The position numbers and the translations under genes are program-made. Below the pieces are notes generated by a model. It was not told where the DNA came from. It made no database searches and saw only the letters and a list, made by a program, of their open reading frames with translations. From positions 1 through 64,000 of the forward strand of contig JALBYF010000004.1 in NCBI GenBank assembly GCA_023212725.1: a stretch of DNA of 64,000 nt. The letters run 5' to 3'. Shown here piece by piece: positions 44,662 through 56,312 of the stretch. Every line of letters begins with the position of its first letter. The stretch's first letter is position 1. The stretch comes from Tranzscheliella williamsii (Eukaryota; Basidiomycota; Ustilaginomycetes; Ustilaginales; Ustilaginaceae).

Positions 44662-44957
44662 AATGGTGACAGGACTAGCACAGAAGTATTCAATCGTGAA
44701 TGATTGCAGACCGCCACATCAAATACATTTGTAAAAATTATTTCAAGTGTGCTGCAAAATATGATTGTGAATCGTGAATTTGACGACTATAATTGTGATT
44801 GTTCAGCCATGAGTGCGTGGTTGCACCTCAAGGCCTCACACTCATGACTCAGGACCTGTACCAACCGTGACTGCGACTTACGACTGACTCTATGACTGTC
44901 TGGTGAAATTTCCCGCTGAAATCTATTCATTCAACGCAACGCGAGTTGTTCGACCGA

Positions 44958-47045
44958 CTAGACTGTACGGTCCGCGGGCCGTGTGCCACTTTGCAATTCC
45001 CGGATGAGTTGTAAAGCTTCGGCTTCCACATCGCCACCAACCTGAAACAGTCTGAAGATCGTGCTCCGCGGCAGCACGCTCGTTGCCCTAGTCAGGCGAT
45101 ACTGGAAAGCTTGAGCTTTCTTGACGTCTTGTTCGGATAGATTGCGAACCGACGATGCTACCGAGCTTCCAGTTCCGACAAGGGTCTCGCGGCGAGTATC
45201 TAGGCCAGAAGCCGGTGCAGGGGGATAGGAAGTGCTGAAGAATTCGGATTCAACATCTGCCGTGAGGCTTGGTGTTCGTGGAGGCCTGAGCGTCGCCTGG
45301 GGACTTCGGGGTAGGCCTATGAGCGCATGCGAACGGAAGGAGCCGCTACCAGGATCGGCTGTATGCGAGGACTTGCTGGCACCCACTATCATGGGGCTAC
45401 TAACATCACGTATAAAAATACCTCGAATTTGATCCGGCCTCTCGTTTGCCAAAGAGCAATAAAGTTCGAGATCAAGCTCGCCGGAATCCCCAATCAGGAG
45501 GAATTGGGAGCTGCGGAAACTGTCGAGAATCTTGACCACATTAGCGCGCTTTCGTTCGCCCGCAGGTTCGAGCCAACTGGAGAGGAGGCTTCTCGCTCCG
45601 CTAGAGTAGTGCTTCAGGACGAGGTGGCTGATGGGCAGGCCCACAGTCTCCAAGTATTCGATAACCAGACTATGTAATTCGAGCGGTGCGTTGGTCACAT
45701 AATGTAGTCCGGCGCCAAGCTTCACCATAGACCGGTACCAAGACGCAACACCAGCAATTTCGGCTTCATGATATGGAAGCACGAAGACATTGCGCAAAAT
45801 TTGCTTTGCGCCTTGTAATACACCTGTGTGTTTCACGGTATCGTCAATGTCCGAGATGATCCGTATACGACGGTCACCATCTTCATGGATCGCGACTCGG
45901 CGCCATGTCGACTCAGTTTCTCCGGCGTGTGCTGCCATCCCATCTATAGCAAGGAGGTTTGCCTTCACATCAACAGCTTCTATTGCATCTGGCGTCACGC
46001 CTAGAATGTCATAGTAGTGCCGGCAGAAAGCCGAGAGCATGTGCCACGGTATCACCAGGCAATGGCTGAATTGCCCTGTCAGATCCGTGTTGAGCCGTGT
46101 GGAGGCCATGATCAAGCGTTCCCCCTGCTGGCCCCGAGCCGCCTTGCCCTTGAACACCGGCGAAATGTCAATGTGTACATCCCTATGAGGAGATCTGTAG
46201 ACCCAGTAAGCCTCTAATCGCCTCGTAAGGTTTTGGTGAAAAGTTGTGACATCATCCAGAGTAAGGGCGCTCCATTGGTTCGATCCACCTCCTGAAGAAG
46301 ATGTTCTCTCTGATGCATTATCAGTTTTCTCATGTCGTGAATGGGTCTGACCCAATTTAGTGCGGTGTGTGGCTTCTTGACTGGCCGCATCGGTAGGAAA
46401 AGCGTTCAGAGTCTCCATCATCCGAACCAGAGTCTCGTCATCAGCGTTGTCCAATATCTTCTGGGCCATTTTGTTGGTGCCACGACTTGGTTCTTCTGCT
46501 GCCTGTTCATCTAGGCGCATAGAGCCTATGCTTTGTGGTTCTTCAAAAAGCATTGCGGAAGGATCTATAAGTGCAGAATTTGCTTTCAGCGGTGGGATCT
46601 TGGGCAAGCCAGCAAGTTGACGAGCCATCTGGTTGAAGATCCTCTGACTGCGGCTTGGGGTCTCTAACATCTTTGCAACGAAGCCGCTGAGCGACACAAG
46701 AAGCTCGACTTCGCCATCTTCCAGATCCTTGGGCGCATCTATTGTCGTCCAGTTCTGAGGGTGTCGATCGCGTGCTTTCCTGCGCTGAGCCCAACCTGGC
46801 AGCAAGACAGCGCTTTCAACGCCCGGTCTGGCAGACATGTCCTTGAAGCGCGGCGAAGTGGGGCTGCTTGCGAAACTCCGTGAGGCTAGTTCTTGTTGTG
46901 CGCTTATCGATGATTGCTCGGTCCTCGATAGTCGTAGACTGTGACATACCAAGGAGGCGGCGCCTTGCCACTGTTGATGGACGAGAGAGCCAGTGTTTGA
47001 GGTCAGGAATGTTGTGGTCCTAGCACGTAGCCGGCTCTTACTCAT
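44958..47045 (-). CDS. APP1: APP1-type phosphatidate phosphatase (DUF2183)
   Basis: A single exon of 695 residues from the ATG at 47045. The APP1 catalytic domain contains RIIPWHML-like context, then ISDIDDTVKHTGV (DxDxT, D399 and D401), followed by NVFVLPYHEAEIAGVASWY, LHYVTNAPLELHS and the distal FLLIGDSGELDLELY acidic motif. These are haloacid-dehalogenase-like features of yeast App1, which dephosphorylates phosphatidate at actin patches. The N-terminal 110 residues are basic and Ser-rich and could be a targeting or disordered region. The C-terminus is Ser/Pro-rich. It reads toward the repeat island, with its stop about 300 bases from the longer element. Confidence 0.87.
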   Translation of the reverse strand: MSKSRLRARTTTFLTSNTGSLVHQQWQGAASLVCHSLRLSRTEQSSISAQQELASRSFASSPTSPRFKDMSARPGVESAVLLPGWAQRRKARDRHPQNWTTIDAPKDLEDGEVELLVSLSGFVAKMLETPSRSQRIFNQMARQLAGLPKIPPLKANSALIDPSAMLFEEPQSIGSMRLDEQAAEEPSRGTNKMAQKILDNADDETLVRMMETLNAFPTDAASQEATHRTKLGQTHSRHEKTDNASERTSSSGGGSNQWSALTLDDVTTFHQNLTRRLEAYWVYRSPHRDVHIDISPVFKGKAARGQQGERLIMASTRLNTDLTGQFSHCLVIPWHMLSAFCRHYYDILGVTPDAIEAVDVKANLLAIDGMAAHAGETESTWRRVAIHEDGDRRIRIISDIDDTVKHTGVLQGAKQILRNVFVLPYHEAEIAGVASWYRSMVKLGAGLHYVTNAPLELHSLVIEYLETVGLPISHLVLKHYSSGARSLLSSWLEPAGERKRANVVKILDSFRSSQFLLIGDSGELDLELYCSLANERPDQIRGIFIRDVSSPMIVGASKSSHTADPGSGSFRSHALIGLPRSPQATLRPPRTPSLTADVESEFFSTSYPPAPASGLDTRRETLVGTGSSVASSVRNLSEQDVKKAQAFQYRLTRATSVLPRSTIFRLFQVGGDVEAEALQLIRELQSGTRPADRTV

Positions 47046-47764
47046 CGAGCCGCCGTCGTAGATACGAGAACGCTGCAGAGCATTGTTGGGTATGAGAAAT
47101 GAAGGTGTTTCAGGGGCTCTTCAGCATTATGGCTGACTCTAGTGGAAGTCGTGACCAGCCCTTCATTCTACGAGACCTTGCTGAAGTTTTAACTCAGGCT
47201 CTTTCGATGTGCTCATCAGGATGTAGCGCAGACCATCGTGTGCGAGTGTGAAACAGGCAATGTGAATGCACAAAACCACGTAACGTCACAAAGATACCGC
47301 GCTAGGCCTGTGCGCTAAACTCGATCTAACAGGTATAGGACCCTCAAATTCGTATATGTTTCTTTAGTTGGACCTGATTGAAGTACTACTCGGCCGGATA
47401 GATGTCTACAGATGCCACGTGCACGAAACTAATACATTTGACTCAATTCTGGATGTCTAATAATTCCAGCGCCCACGAACATGTTGTAATAATGCTCTCC
47501 TTCCAAACCGTGCTCGGTCCTTTCACACGTCCGACTGTGCTTTAGCACTTCTTCCTTTTCCTTGACACCACCTTGATAGCACTTCCCTTCTTTCCCCCCT
47601 CCCCGCAATCTCTCCGCGCTGTTACTTCGCTCTCTTTGCATGCTCTCCGGCGTCATCCTCAGCTGCTAACGACCTCCACTCACTCTGCTGCCGTTGCTGG
47701 TCGGCCAGACTCTCCGCTAGCGCATATCTGATCGCTTGGCATCGGTATAGCTAAGCCACCTACA
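47046..47764. promoter_or_regulatory. Divergent promoter region of APP1 and MTHFR
   Basis: About 720 bases between the two start codons. The right third is pyrimidine-rich on the plus strand, consistent with the MTHFR leader. No specific site was recognised. Confidence 0.5.
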
Positions 47765-49793
47765 ATGTCTGCCGAATCCATTTCACGGCCTGCCCAGGGC
47801 GACACTTCGTGGAAGATCACAAACAAGATCGCCAAAGCTGAGCAAGAGGGGCGCATATGGTGGAGCTTCGAATACTTCCCTCCTAGAACCGCGCAAGGCC
47901 TGACCAATCTATATGACCGCATTGAGCGCATGGCCGATCTGGGGCCGGAATTCGTTGACATCACCTGGAATGCGGGGGGTCGAACATCGGACCTTACTGC
48001 CTCTTTGGTTAAGACGGTTCACACTTACATCGGTCTTGAAACATGCATGCATCTCACCTGCACCAACATGCCACGAGAAAAGATCGATACAGCCCTGAAA
48101 GAGGCTAAGGAGTTCGGATGCCGCAACATCCTTGCCCTTCGTGGAGATCCTCCAGTCGGTCAATCTGAGTGGGAGCCTCATGCTGCTGGGTTTTCGCGCG
48201 CACAAGAGTTGGTTGAGTACATCCGTGCCGAACACGGGGACTATTTTGCCATTGCCGTCGCTGGCTTCCCCGAAGGTCATCCCGAAGCCGTTAACGGCCC
48301 CGAAGAGGAACTGCAACGGTTGAAGGAAAAGATCGATGCCGGTGCTGACTTCATATTTACGCAGATGTTCTACGACTTCGAGATTTTCGCGAAATGGGTC
48401 AAAGACGTTCGAGCTGCTGGCATTACGTGCCCCATCATCCCCGGTGTGATGCCTATTCAGACGTATGGAGGCTTTCAGCGAGCCACTGCACGGTTCGGCA
48501 CCTTGGTCCCCCAGTACTTCCACGACGCTCTTGACCCGGTCAAGGACGATGATCAAAAGGTTAGGGATGTTGGTACTAGGCTCGTAGGAGAGATGTGCAA
48601 GAAGATTGTCGGCACCGGGCTCGGTATTAGCGGTCTACACATTTACACCATGAATCTCGAAAAGGGTTCTCGCATGCTTCTTGACTACCTTGGATTGGCT
48701 CCTTCCGTCAACACAGTTAGTCCTTTGCCATGGACCCCCAGCCTTACTCCGAAGAGAAGGGATGAAAAGATTAGACCCATCTTTTGGGCCAACCGTGCAA
48801 AAAGCTACGTCAACCGGACTGAAACTTGGGATGAATTTCCCAACGGTCGATGGGGTGATGCTCGTTCGCCGGCCTACGGAGACGTCGATGCTTATGGAGT
48901 TAAGCTGCGATACAGCAACGACGAGGCGAAGCAAATGTGGGGCGCCCCTACGTCCGTCGAACATGTCAAGGACCTTTTCCAGAGATTTTGTAGCGGGAAA
49001 GTGAAAGCTCTTCCATGGTCTGAGACACCAGTCGCTCGGGAAACATTTGTGATCAGCGACAAACTGACCAGAATGAACGAACTGGGATTCCTAACCATTA
49101 ACTCACAGCCCGCCGTCGATGGGGCTCGCAGCGATGACAAGGTTCATGGATGGGGCCCTAAAAATGGCTATGTTTACCAAAAGGCTTACCTAGAATTCTT
49201 CGTGTCTCCAGAAAACCTCGATGCGTTAATCGCCAAGATTGAGGCTGATCCTCAGATCACCTACCATGCCGTTAACTGTCAAGGCGACATGCGAACGAAC
49301 ACTAACTCGGAAGCGCCTAATGCGGTTACGTGGGGGGTCTTCCCCCACTGTGAAATCATCCAGCCTACGATAGTGGAGTCGATTTCTTTCTTGGCATGGA
49401 AGGATGAAGCCTACGAGATAGGTAGAAACTGGGCGAAAGTGTACGAGCCAAACACTGAGTCACGAAAGTTGCTAGAATCAATGTTCAGCAGCTATTTCCT
49501 TGTCAATGTGGTAAGTACAAGAGGGTCCGAAACTGACATCAGTCGATGCATTCTGACCAGGGACCGTTACTTGCCTCTGGGCCGCAACTATCTGATTTTA
49601 GGTACATAATGACTTCAAGTCGGCGGATGCTATCTTCGAGCCCTTCCTTGCTATGTCCCACCCGGACAGTGCCAACAGATTGGTCTCCAACGTTGTGTCC
49701 TCCGTTACAGACACCGTAAACCGTGCGGGATCTTTGCTGCCTAAACTGTCCAACGGCCATGCTGACGGGCATACCGCTCTCGGGTCCGCCTAA
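47765..49793 (+). CDS. MET13: Methylenetetrahydrofolate reductase
   Basis: Exon 1 (47765-49510) and exon 2 (49602-49793) are separated by a 91-bp intron (GTAAGT, TTTTAG). The product is 645 residues. The N-terminal barrel has WWSFEYFPPRTAQGL, FVDITWNAGG, LHLTCTNMP, ILALRGDPP, GADFIFTQMFYD and CPIIPGVMPI; the C-terminal regulatory half includes NGRWGDARSPAYGD, LPWSE, TINSQPAVDG and TWGVFPHCEIIQPT. Splicing gives VNVVHNDF, as in other fungi. It reduces methylene-THF to methyl-THF for methionine synthesis. Met13 rather than its paralogue Met12 is a tentative choice. Confidence 0.93.
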
Positions 49794-50422
49794 CACCTTT
49801 TAATTTTCCCTGCACCTGCGTAGGTCAACTCTTCTATCTAGCATCAACTGCAAGTTATTCTCAATCGTCATGCTGCCATACTCTCGGACATTTCTCGGGG
49901 CTCATTAAGTAACGTCATTTGCATTTTTGTGCTTTCAACAACGCATATTCCAGATACCTTCGCACAGTTCCCAGACTTCAGGTTCTTCCCTATCTCTACG
50001 TTTAATGCTGTCTCACCCTGTACGACTAGTTCAACCTTGTCCTTGTATCTTGCTGTTCAACACCTGCAATCCCGAAAGGATCTCCCTTCTTCCCGATATG
50101 CACGCGAGTCCATCTGTCTGTCTTTTCGGACTCTGGATGATTGTGCCAAGTATGTTCGCACCCGAACCGAGCATGTAAATCGGGCACCTTAACAGAGATG
50201 GTCGCGTAGGGTCGATCACGGGCTTGCGATGCTCTGGCCCAACTCCACACACAACTCAGCTCGGCATGGCAAGCGTGCATCTGATTCGTGATTTCACTGT
50301 GACTGTTACTTTTGTGATTGCTCCCTCTCGCCCTCCGTGTCAACTCAGCATTACTCCACCACTTAGCTTTCATATTACCAACCCGCTTTTCACCGTGTCT
50401 CGGACAAGTCAAACTATACACC
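49794..50422. promoter_or_regulatory. Spacer between MTHFR and SKP1
   Basis: The MTHFR 3' region and the SKP1 upstream region, pyrimidine-rich near its right end. No other feature was recognised. Confidence 0.5.
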
Positions 50423-51200
50423 ATGGTCAGCCTAACTACCTCCGACAATGAACAGTTCACTGTAGACCGCGATGTCGCCGAGCGATCCGTTCTCATTAAG
50501 CAGATGCTTGAGGGTGAGTTCATCCACGGCTACATGCCTTAGTACCTGCGTGAGGCAGCATGGTCATTGACTCGTTCAAATTACATCCTTTCAGATATCG
50601 GAGACACTGATCAGCCTATCCCATTGCCGAACGTCTCGTCGAACGTTTTCAAGAAGGTTAGCACCGTATGCTGGCTAGGCGCAACTTAGCCCATTCTTTC
50701 ACTGACATTTTCCTGTACACTTGCTCAACCAGGTGCTCGAATACTGCTCCTTTCACAGAAGCGATCCGCCCGCACCTGCTGATGATGCTGAAGAGTCTAG
50801 GAGGAGAACCACCGACATCTCCGACTGGGATGCCAAGTTTATTCAGGTTGATCAAGAGATGCTCTTCGAAATCATTCTTGCAGCCAACTATCTCGACATT
50901 AAGCCTCTGCTCGATGTCGGTTGCAAAACGGTGTAAGTGCTGTGATATAGGTTTCAGTCCAACTGCATCCCACCCTTACTTACTCGTTCGTTTTCAGTGC
51001 AAACATGATCAAAGGAAGGACACCTGAAGAGATTCGAAAGCTCTTTAACATCCAGAATGACTTCACGCCTGAAGAAGAGGCTCAAATCCGAAAGGAGAAT
51101 GTAAGTTCTCTACTAGAAAGTCCTCCAGTTTCGACAGTCGCTAAGATTACCGTTTTGTGATCCATTCACTTTTGATCAGGAATGGGCCGAGGACCGTTGA
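50423..51200 (+). CDS. SKP1: SCF ubiquitin ligase adaptor Skp1
   Basis: Five exons: 50423-50513, 50595-50656, 50733-50932, 50998-51100 and 51180-51200, with introns of 81, 76, 65 and 79 bp. The product is 158 residues. It reads [30 protein letters not shown], then [61 protein letters not shown], and [28 protein letters not shown]. This is the full Skp1 fold, linking cullin-1 to F-box proteins. The last exon is only 21 bases and encodes the conserved EWAEDR end. Confidence 0.96.
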
Positions 51201-51873
51201 GTTGCCGGAGTATTCCTGATATGTTTGCAACGAGCCTGCACCATGCCTTGATTCCCGTACCTCACCGTTCTCCACCGATGCTCATCTGTATTACCACCTC
51301 TGTCAGTTCACAAAGCGATCCGCGTCAATCTTACGTGACTCTAGCGGCTCATCAGATCGAGTGTCAGGGACCTCATCGAATCTGGATTAAAGTTTCATCA
51401 GGCAGGAACTACACTGAACGGGTTGCGCGTGTTTCCCCCGCTTTTACAAGGAAGATGTTCGACGCTGCGTAGATGTTGACACATTGGCGATGAGACGCTT
51501 CTCGGTTCCCTAGTCAGGACACCATTCACATTAAGTTAACGCTTCGAGAGTGTCAGAGCTCGATTCACCTGTACCTGCGTTCTGCTGTCATCAGAGTCGT
51601 CACTCAGTCCGTAGGGGCTAGGACGAACTTTGTCTGGTCCTGAACGCCAATGTCATTCTCCTCGAGCGGAAGCAGTATCCTCCTCTTCCGCACTAGCATC
51701 CGCTACCCTCGATTGCCTCAAGTGGGCAACAAACCGTCGCTATGTCGATTCTGCAGGCAAAGGGACGATACATCAGTCCTTCACTTCTACGAACGACAGT
51801 CTGATCTGCTGCCAGGTTTAGTCACTATCAGCTCGCCCAGAGAGCGTAGCTAGCTATTGTATGCCGATTAAGT
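51201..51873. other. Spacer between SKP1 and the Zn2Cys6 gene
   Basis: The SKP1 3' flank and the upstream region of the next gene. Nothing else was recognised. Confidence 0.6.
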
Positions 51874-52908
51874 ATGCCGAACGACGCTGTAGAATCGTCA
51901 TCGCCGGCCTTATCTGACTCCAAAAATAAGAAGAGAACCAGGGCAGCCCAAGCATGCGACCAATGTCGTGAGTATCTAGAGGCCCTGCTCGCACCTCTTT
52001 GGATGCGTAGTAGCTGATCTTTCATCAAAACAGGATATAACCATCGCAAGTGTCCTGGGACCACCGTAGGATCTCAGGGCTGTACCAGATGCGAAAGTCA
52101 GGGTAAGAAGTGTACCTGGAACGAGTTTATGACAAGAGTAGCCCTGAAAGCTACCACGTCTCCGAAAGCCAAGAGAAGCCGTTTGGTGGACAGTCCGGGA
52201 TGCATTCCATTTGCAACGTTTGCGCAAGCTGCAAATACGCCAGACTCCAGCAGCGATGAGCTCACTTCGTCTGGCCCTACAACACCTGCCGATGGTGATT
52301 CTTCGCAGACACCTGCAGAGCACCAGTTGAGCGACAACGTCGAGTTCGGCCTCGACTGCCAGGTGACTGCAGATCGGCACAACTTACTGGTCTTTGCTAT
52401 GCCACTCCATGCCCACGATGACCAGATCAATGCTCAACCTTCGGTCCCTCGGCTCCATCTTTATCACCCGCGGGTTTATGCGACCGGTGTCGCTTCCCAT
52501 CAACCCAACGCCTTTCTACGTACAATTCTCGACGCATTGGAAGATTCTTCGACCACAGAGCTAGCTTGTGGCGATCCCGTACAGGCGCCCGAAGCTCACG
52601 AGGAGCTCGTACTGCAACCATCTACGCCCTTAGCGTACTGCGACACTATGCAGACATCCGATATCCACGAGCAGTCCATACTGCAGCCGTCTTCGCCGTT
52701 AACCTATTGCGGCAGTAACCGCCCGAGTTTAGAGACCTCTCCCTTTGCAAGCGTGCTAAGGAATCCAAACATCGACCCCACCCTCACAGGTCCATATACA
52801 GACACGTTTGCACAACCAGCCGCCTTGCTTGACGGCGAGTTGAATTGGTCGAGTTTCATGTCTCACCAAGTGATCCGAGCAGCCTTGGCTCCCTGGGACT
52901 CACAATAG
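51874..52908 (+). CDS. Small Zn(II)2Cys6 transcription factor
   Basis: Exon 1 (51874-51967) and exon 2 (52034-52908) are joined over a 66-bp intron that interrupts the zinc cluster just after the second cysteine, a common position. The product is 322 residues. The cluster is C28-x2-C31-x6-C38-x9-C48-x2-C51-x6-C58 preceded by the basic KNKKRTRAAQA. No fungal middle-homology domain is visible; the rest is Ser/Thr/Pro-rich. Two near-repeats of about 30 residues occur (LQPSTPLAYCDTMQTSD and LQPSSPLTYCGSN). The target genes cannot be inferred. The ATG at 51861 is in another frame. Confidence 0.82.
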
Positions 52909-53171
52909 AGCGAACGCTTCGCTCTGAGCTGGTAAAACGGTCGTCCGGGATACCAGCCAATATCTCACGTGTGTATCCTTTGCAGACTCAATGCTCCTCT
53001 ATTAGTTCACGATTCCGCTTATGTAGAAGCATGCTTCGAACCAACACGCTAAGGTCGTTCTATCCCGACGCGTGTGCATGTTTGCCGCTATCATTCGATG
53101 CTATTGCTAGGCTACCGACACGAGGACGGGGCATGAGCGCGGCGAGGGGTGAGGTAGACTCGTGTGGGCTT

Positions 53172-55319
53172 CTACTCATGGCCGTCCAGATCCATGGCGG
53201 CCGCCGTCTCTCCAGCGTCCACGTGGCCGCTCTGTTCGGTTAGATCGTCATGCGTGACCGAAGCGGAGGCATTTCGCCGGCTGCGAGAACGCTGGCGTGT
53301 ATCATCGTGATCCGGGCCCAGCTCTTCACCCGCATCCTCGGCCTCGGCACGAAGGGCGGCCAGCTCTTCGTCTGCGTCAACTGTTCCTTCCTCATCATCA
53401 TCTTCATCGTTGTCGGTCTCGTCATCATCTTCGTCGTCGTGTTCGTTGCCGCTTGCTTGCTCCTCTGCATCCGGACTGGCTGCACTTGGACTGGCGTCCG
53501 GCACGCGCTGGGGAGAACCGTCCTCGGCGGACGTCCCGTCAGCCGTGGCGTTGGGCTCAACAGCTTGTGCTTCCTTTTCGCCGTCTTGCTCGAAGTCTTC
53601 CTCCCCTGCGTCACTGCTTTCGTATGGATCGAGAGCGCCCACATCATCGACCTCACTTCGGGCATGGAGCCTTCGGAGCCTCTCGCGCTCGCTCAATTCG
53701 CGGTTGGACAAGATAAGAGCGTCCCACTTGCCAGGATACTTCCTGTCTTGATTGCGAAGCTTCTCATTGTTGGTATATCTCGATCTCCAGACTCGGAGCG
53801 TAAAGCGCATGCCTACCTTGTGGTAATAGGCCCTTGCTTTAGACTTGGTGCTGCTTGTGAGCCCTTCGCCAAGCGCTTGCTCGCTCCTCTCCTTGCCCTT
53901 TGTTGCCTGCGAGCGTCGCGATCGCTTTTGCCTCTCATACTCTGACTGGGGCGGTAGCGTAGATGTGACATCATCAACAACGTAGGTCTCGTTTTGTTGG
54001 TCGTCATCACCACCGAAAAGATCATCAGCCTGGTCGGGGTCTGTTTCTGCTGGGCGCTTGATACCCTTGATCGGATCCACATTTGCATCAGGATCCGGGT
54101 CTGGGACTCCGTCGTCGAGGGAGAGGACAAGTACGTCATGAGAGGTTTCAGCCGTGTCTTTAGGGACATAGTCCCTGGCAAGCTTATAGGCGGTGGAGTA
54201 ATCTCTGCGCGGAGGGCCATCCGCTGGCTCGCTAGACTGACCGTGCGAGGGAAGCGTTGGTGATGCTGAGGGCGCGGAGAGATATTTACCAGTGCGCTTA
54301 CGTTTGCGCAGACGCTTTGCATTTTGCTCTTCGATGTCTGGATTGTCAACTAGAGCCAGGAGTGCTTCAGCGTCATCGGAAATCTCTTCTCCAGCAGGTA
54401 GGTAGTATGAAACACGCTGCTCGCCGTCAGCGGAGGTTGCTGGCCGAAAGATGGCAACGTCGAGCCTGGGATCGGGCTGCGGAGCACCGTTGACGATACG
54501 GCCGGGGTGGTCGATGAAGCGAACGATCTGGTACTCGGTGGCCCACGTTTCGGGATCCGGCAGGAAGTCAAAGACTTGGACGGCCTTGACACCACGTTTG
54601 CTGGGATGTACGAGGCTGCGCATGGGCTTCTGCGCGTCTCTGAAGGACTGTTCGATCTTTGACAGTTGGGCTTGGCGGGAGACATCTATGTGTTCGGTGA
54701 CGCGTGGCTTCTGCACTGGCTGCTGCGACTGCTTCTGGTGAACGCCAAGGTACTCTGTCCTGCGCAACCAGGTGACTTCATCAGCAGCAAGCGCCGCCTT
54801 GGCACCTGGACCAAGCGCCTGTGTGTGGCGTTGCTGAGCAGCAGCGGCAAGGGAAGCGTGAGCGGAAGGGTCGTCGACCGCGTTCAAAGAGGTGATGAGA
54901 CCGACAGCGCCAGATGAAGCATTGGCGGGAACGGCAGAAGGCAGGGTGGATGCGAAATCTTGCAAGAGAAACGCATCAGCATCATCGAGGAGCGATGGAT
55001 CCAAAGACGCAGCGGACGGCACCGTCACCTCAGATAGGTCGCCTTCCCAGAGATTCTGAAAGTTGGCGAGCTCGATGGGCATGCCGGCGTGCACATCGAC
55101 GACCATGGGAATGGGCTGCTGAGCAGCGATGCGGTCGGCAAAGTGAGGATTGGCATATCTGGACGGTTCAGTAGGGATCTTAACGACCTTGGGTGGATAG
55201 GGCGGCTGTGGGATGGGATTGGGATAGCGGATGCGGTCGATGAGCTCGCGCCTGGACCGGGCGGTAGAGGCGGCTGACGATGCACCGCTGGCTATGGAAG
55301 CGCCATTTGCATACGACAT
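53172..55319 (-). CDS. PAF1: PAF1 complex subunit Paf1
   Basis: A single exon of 715 residues from the ATG at 55319. The N-terminus has the Paf1 signature RRELIDRIRYPNPIPQPPYPPKVV, followed by ANPHFADRIAAQQP and a conserved middle: VTWLRRTEYL, KIEQSFRDAQKP, VQVFDFLPDPETWATEYQIVRF and KVGMRFTLRVWR. The last 150 residues are highly acidic (runs of Asp/Glu) with Ser, as in Paf1 from other fungi. The complex travels with RNA polymerase II and promotes H2B ubiquitination and elongation. The family call is firm on the N-terminal motif. Confidence 0.9.
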   Translation of the reverse strand: MSYANGASIASGASSAASTARSRRELIDRIRYPNPIPQPPYPPKVVKIPTEPSRYANPHFADRIAAQQPIPMVVDVHAGMPIELANFQNLWEGDLSEVTVPSAASLDPSLLDDADAFLLQDFASTLPSAVPANASSGAVGLITSLNAVDDPSAHASLAAAAQQRHTQALGPGAKAALAADEVTWLRRTEYLGVHQKQSQQPVQKPRVTEHIDVSRQAQLSKIEQSFRDAQKPMRSLVHPSKRGVKAVQVFDFLPDPETWATEYQIVRFIDHPGRIVNGAPQPDPRLDVAIFRPATSADGEQRVSYYLPAGEEISDDAEALLALVDNPDIEEQNAKRLRKRKRTGKYLSAPSASPTLPSHGQSSEPADGPPRRDYSTAYKLARDYVPKDTAETSHDVLVLSLDDGVPDPDPDANVDPIKGIKRPAETDPDQADDLFGGDDDQQNETYVVDDVTSTLPPQSEYERQKRSRRSQATKGKERSEQALGEGLTSSTKSKARAYYHKVGMRFTLRVWRSRYTNNEKLRNQDRKYPGKWDALILSNRELSERERLRRLHARSEVDDVGALDPYESSDAGEEDFEQDGEKEAQAVEPNATADGTSAEDGSPQRVPDASPSAASPDAEEQASGNEHDDEDDDETDNDEDDDEEGTVDADEELAALRAEAEDAGEELGPDHDDTRQRSRSRRNASASVTHDDLTEQSGHVDAGETAAAMDLDGHE

Positions 55320-56312
55320 GGTAGCGGACGAACGGACCGATGGCTGCGTCTTGAGGGGTCAAAGACGGAAGCACAAGAAAGGAAGCGACGAAACGAACTA
55401 GCGGCATGCGACCGCCGCTACGTGATGAGCGATAGGTTGAGCGGGTTGTGGTAATGGTGAATGTTTGTTTTGCTGGTGGCTTTCTTCCCAGCTTGTGAGA
55501 AAGGTGAGCTCCGGAAGACGGGAGACCGTAGCGATTCGAGATGTGAACTTCGGCTCCGAATGGTGCAGCCACGGGCACGCTTCCAGCCAAAGCACGTTTC
55601 ATGATCTAGTCAACTATGAGCATGAGATATGAGTTTTATGTGCGTGCATCCTCCCAATCTCTGAATCTCAAAATATGGATCTCCAATGCAAAATCGGGGC
55701 GCGACTCCTGAGCACCTCAGCAAGCAAATAAATCACTCTGACTAGGCGCATTGTGATATAACGTACTGTACTCATGACTGTATAATCAGTTGCGACAGCA
55801 ACGGTTTGCGTGGAGCGACACCAAAATGACAGCTGCGTTCAGGTAATTGAGTCACACAGCGTGCGGATGGAGGGTGCGTGGATTGTATGCTGAACCTGCG
55901 TAACTTAATAATCACGAATCCGTGTAGTTACGTGAAGGTGTATCTCGCCGTCCCCGTCCCATGTACGTTTGCTTGGAGGTTCAACGCAACTAGTGTGACT
56001 TTTGGTCCAGCGAGCCGGCCCTTTCCTCCTTCGTCATCCATCTCGTCGTGTCGCGACCCGCCATCTACTAGACTGCTCGTTTCCTAGTTGCTACTGCCCT
56101 TTGCCAACTTTGCTTCTCTTCCTCTGTCGACCTCCTGTTCTGTGGGTGCGGCCTCACTGCGATGCTTTCGACTTGCTCCCAATCTCGCCCTCGCCCCCGA
56201 CTTCGGCGCCCCTAAGCTTGCGTGTCTCGTCTTGTTTTGCTCTTCCTCTTTGCGCACTTCACCTCCCTTCCTTTCCCATCCGGCACATCTGATAGTTTAT
56301 TGACTAGCTTCC
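55320..56312. promoter_or_regulatory. Divergent region between PAF1 and the CCCH/Smr gene
   Basis: About 990 bases with an AT-richer middle (55600-55900) and a long pyrimidine-rich stretch (56020-56300) that is probably the leader of the rightward gene. No coding frame with support and no repeat was recognised. Confidence 0.5.

Larger units (their letters stand above)
43260..44900. repeat. Degenerate TCATGA-type repeat island
   Basis: The words AATCATGA, ACTCATGA, ATTCATGA and relatives recur dozens of times on both strands, for example around 43330-43410, 43720-43830, 43910-43950, 44160-44250 and 44680-44860. The unit behaves as a degenerate heptamer rather than a clean satellite. The region is AT-rich relative to the window and has no supported coding frame. 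Confidence 0.65.

Noticed and set aside
42893..44900. Centromere core
   Set aside because: The repeat island is under 2 kb with genes close on both sides, too small and too isolated to claim as a centromere from sequence alone.
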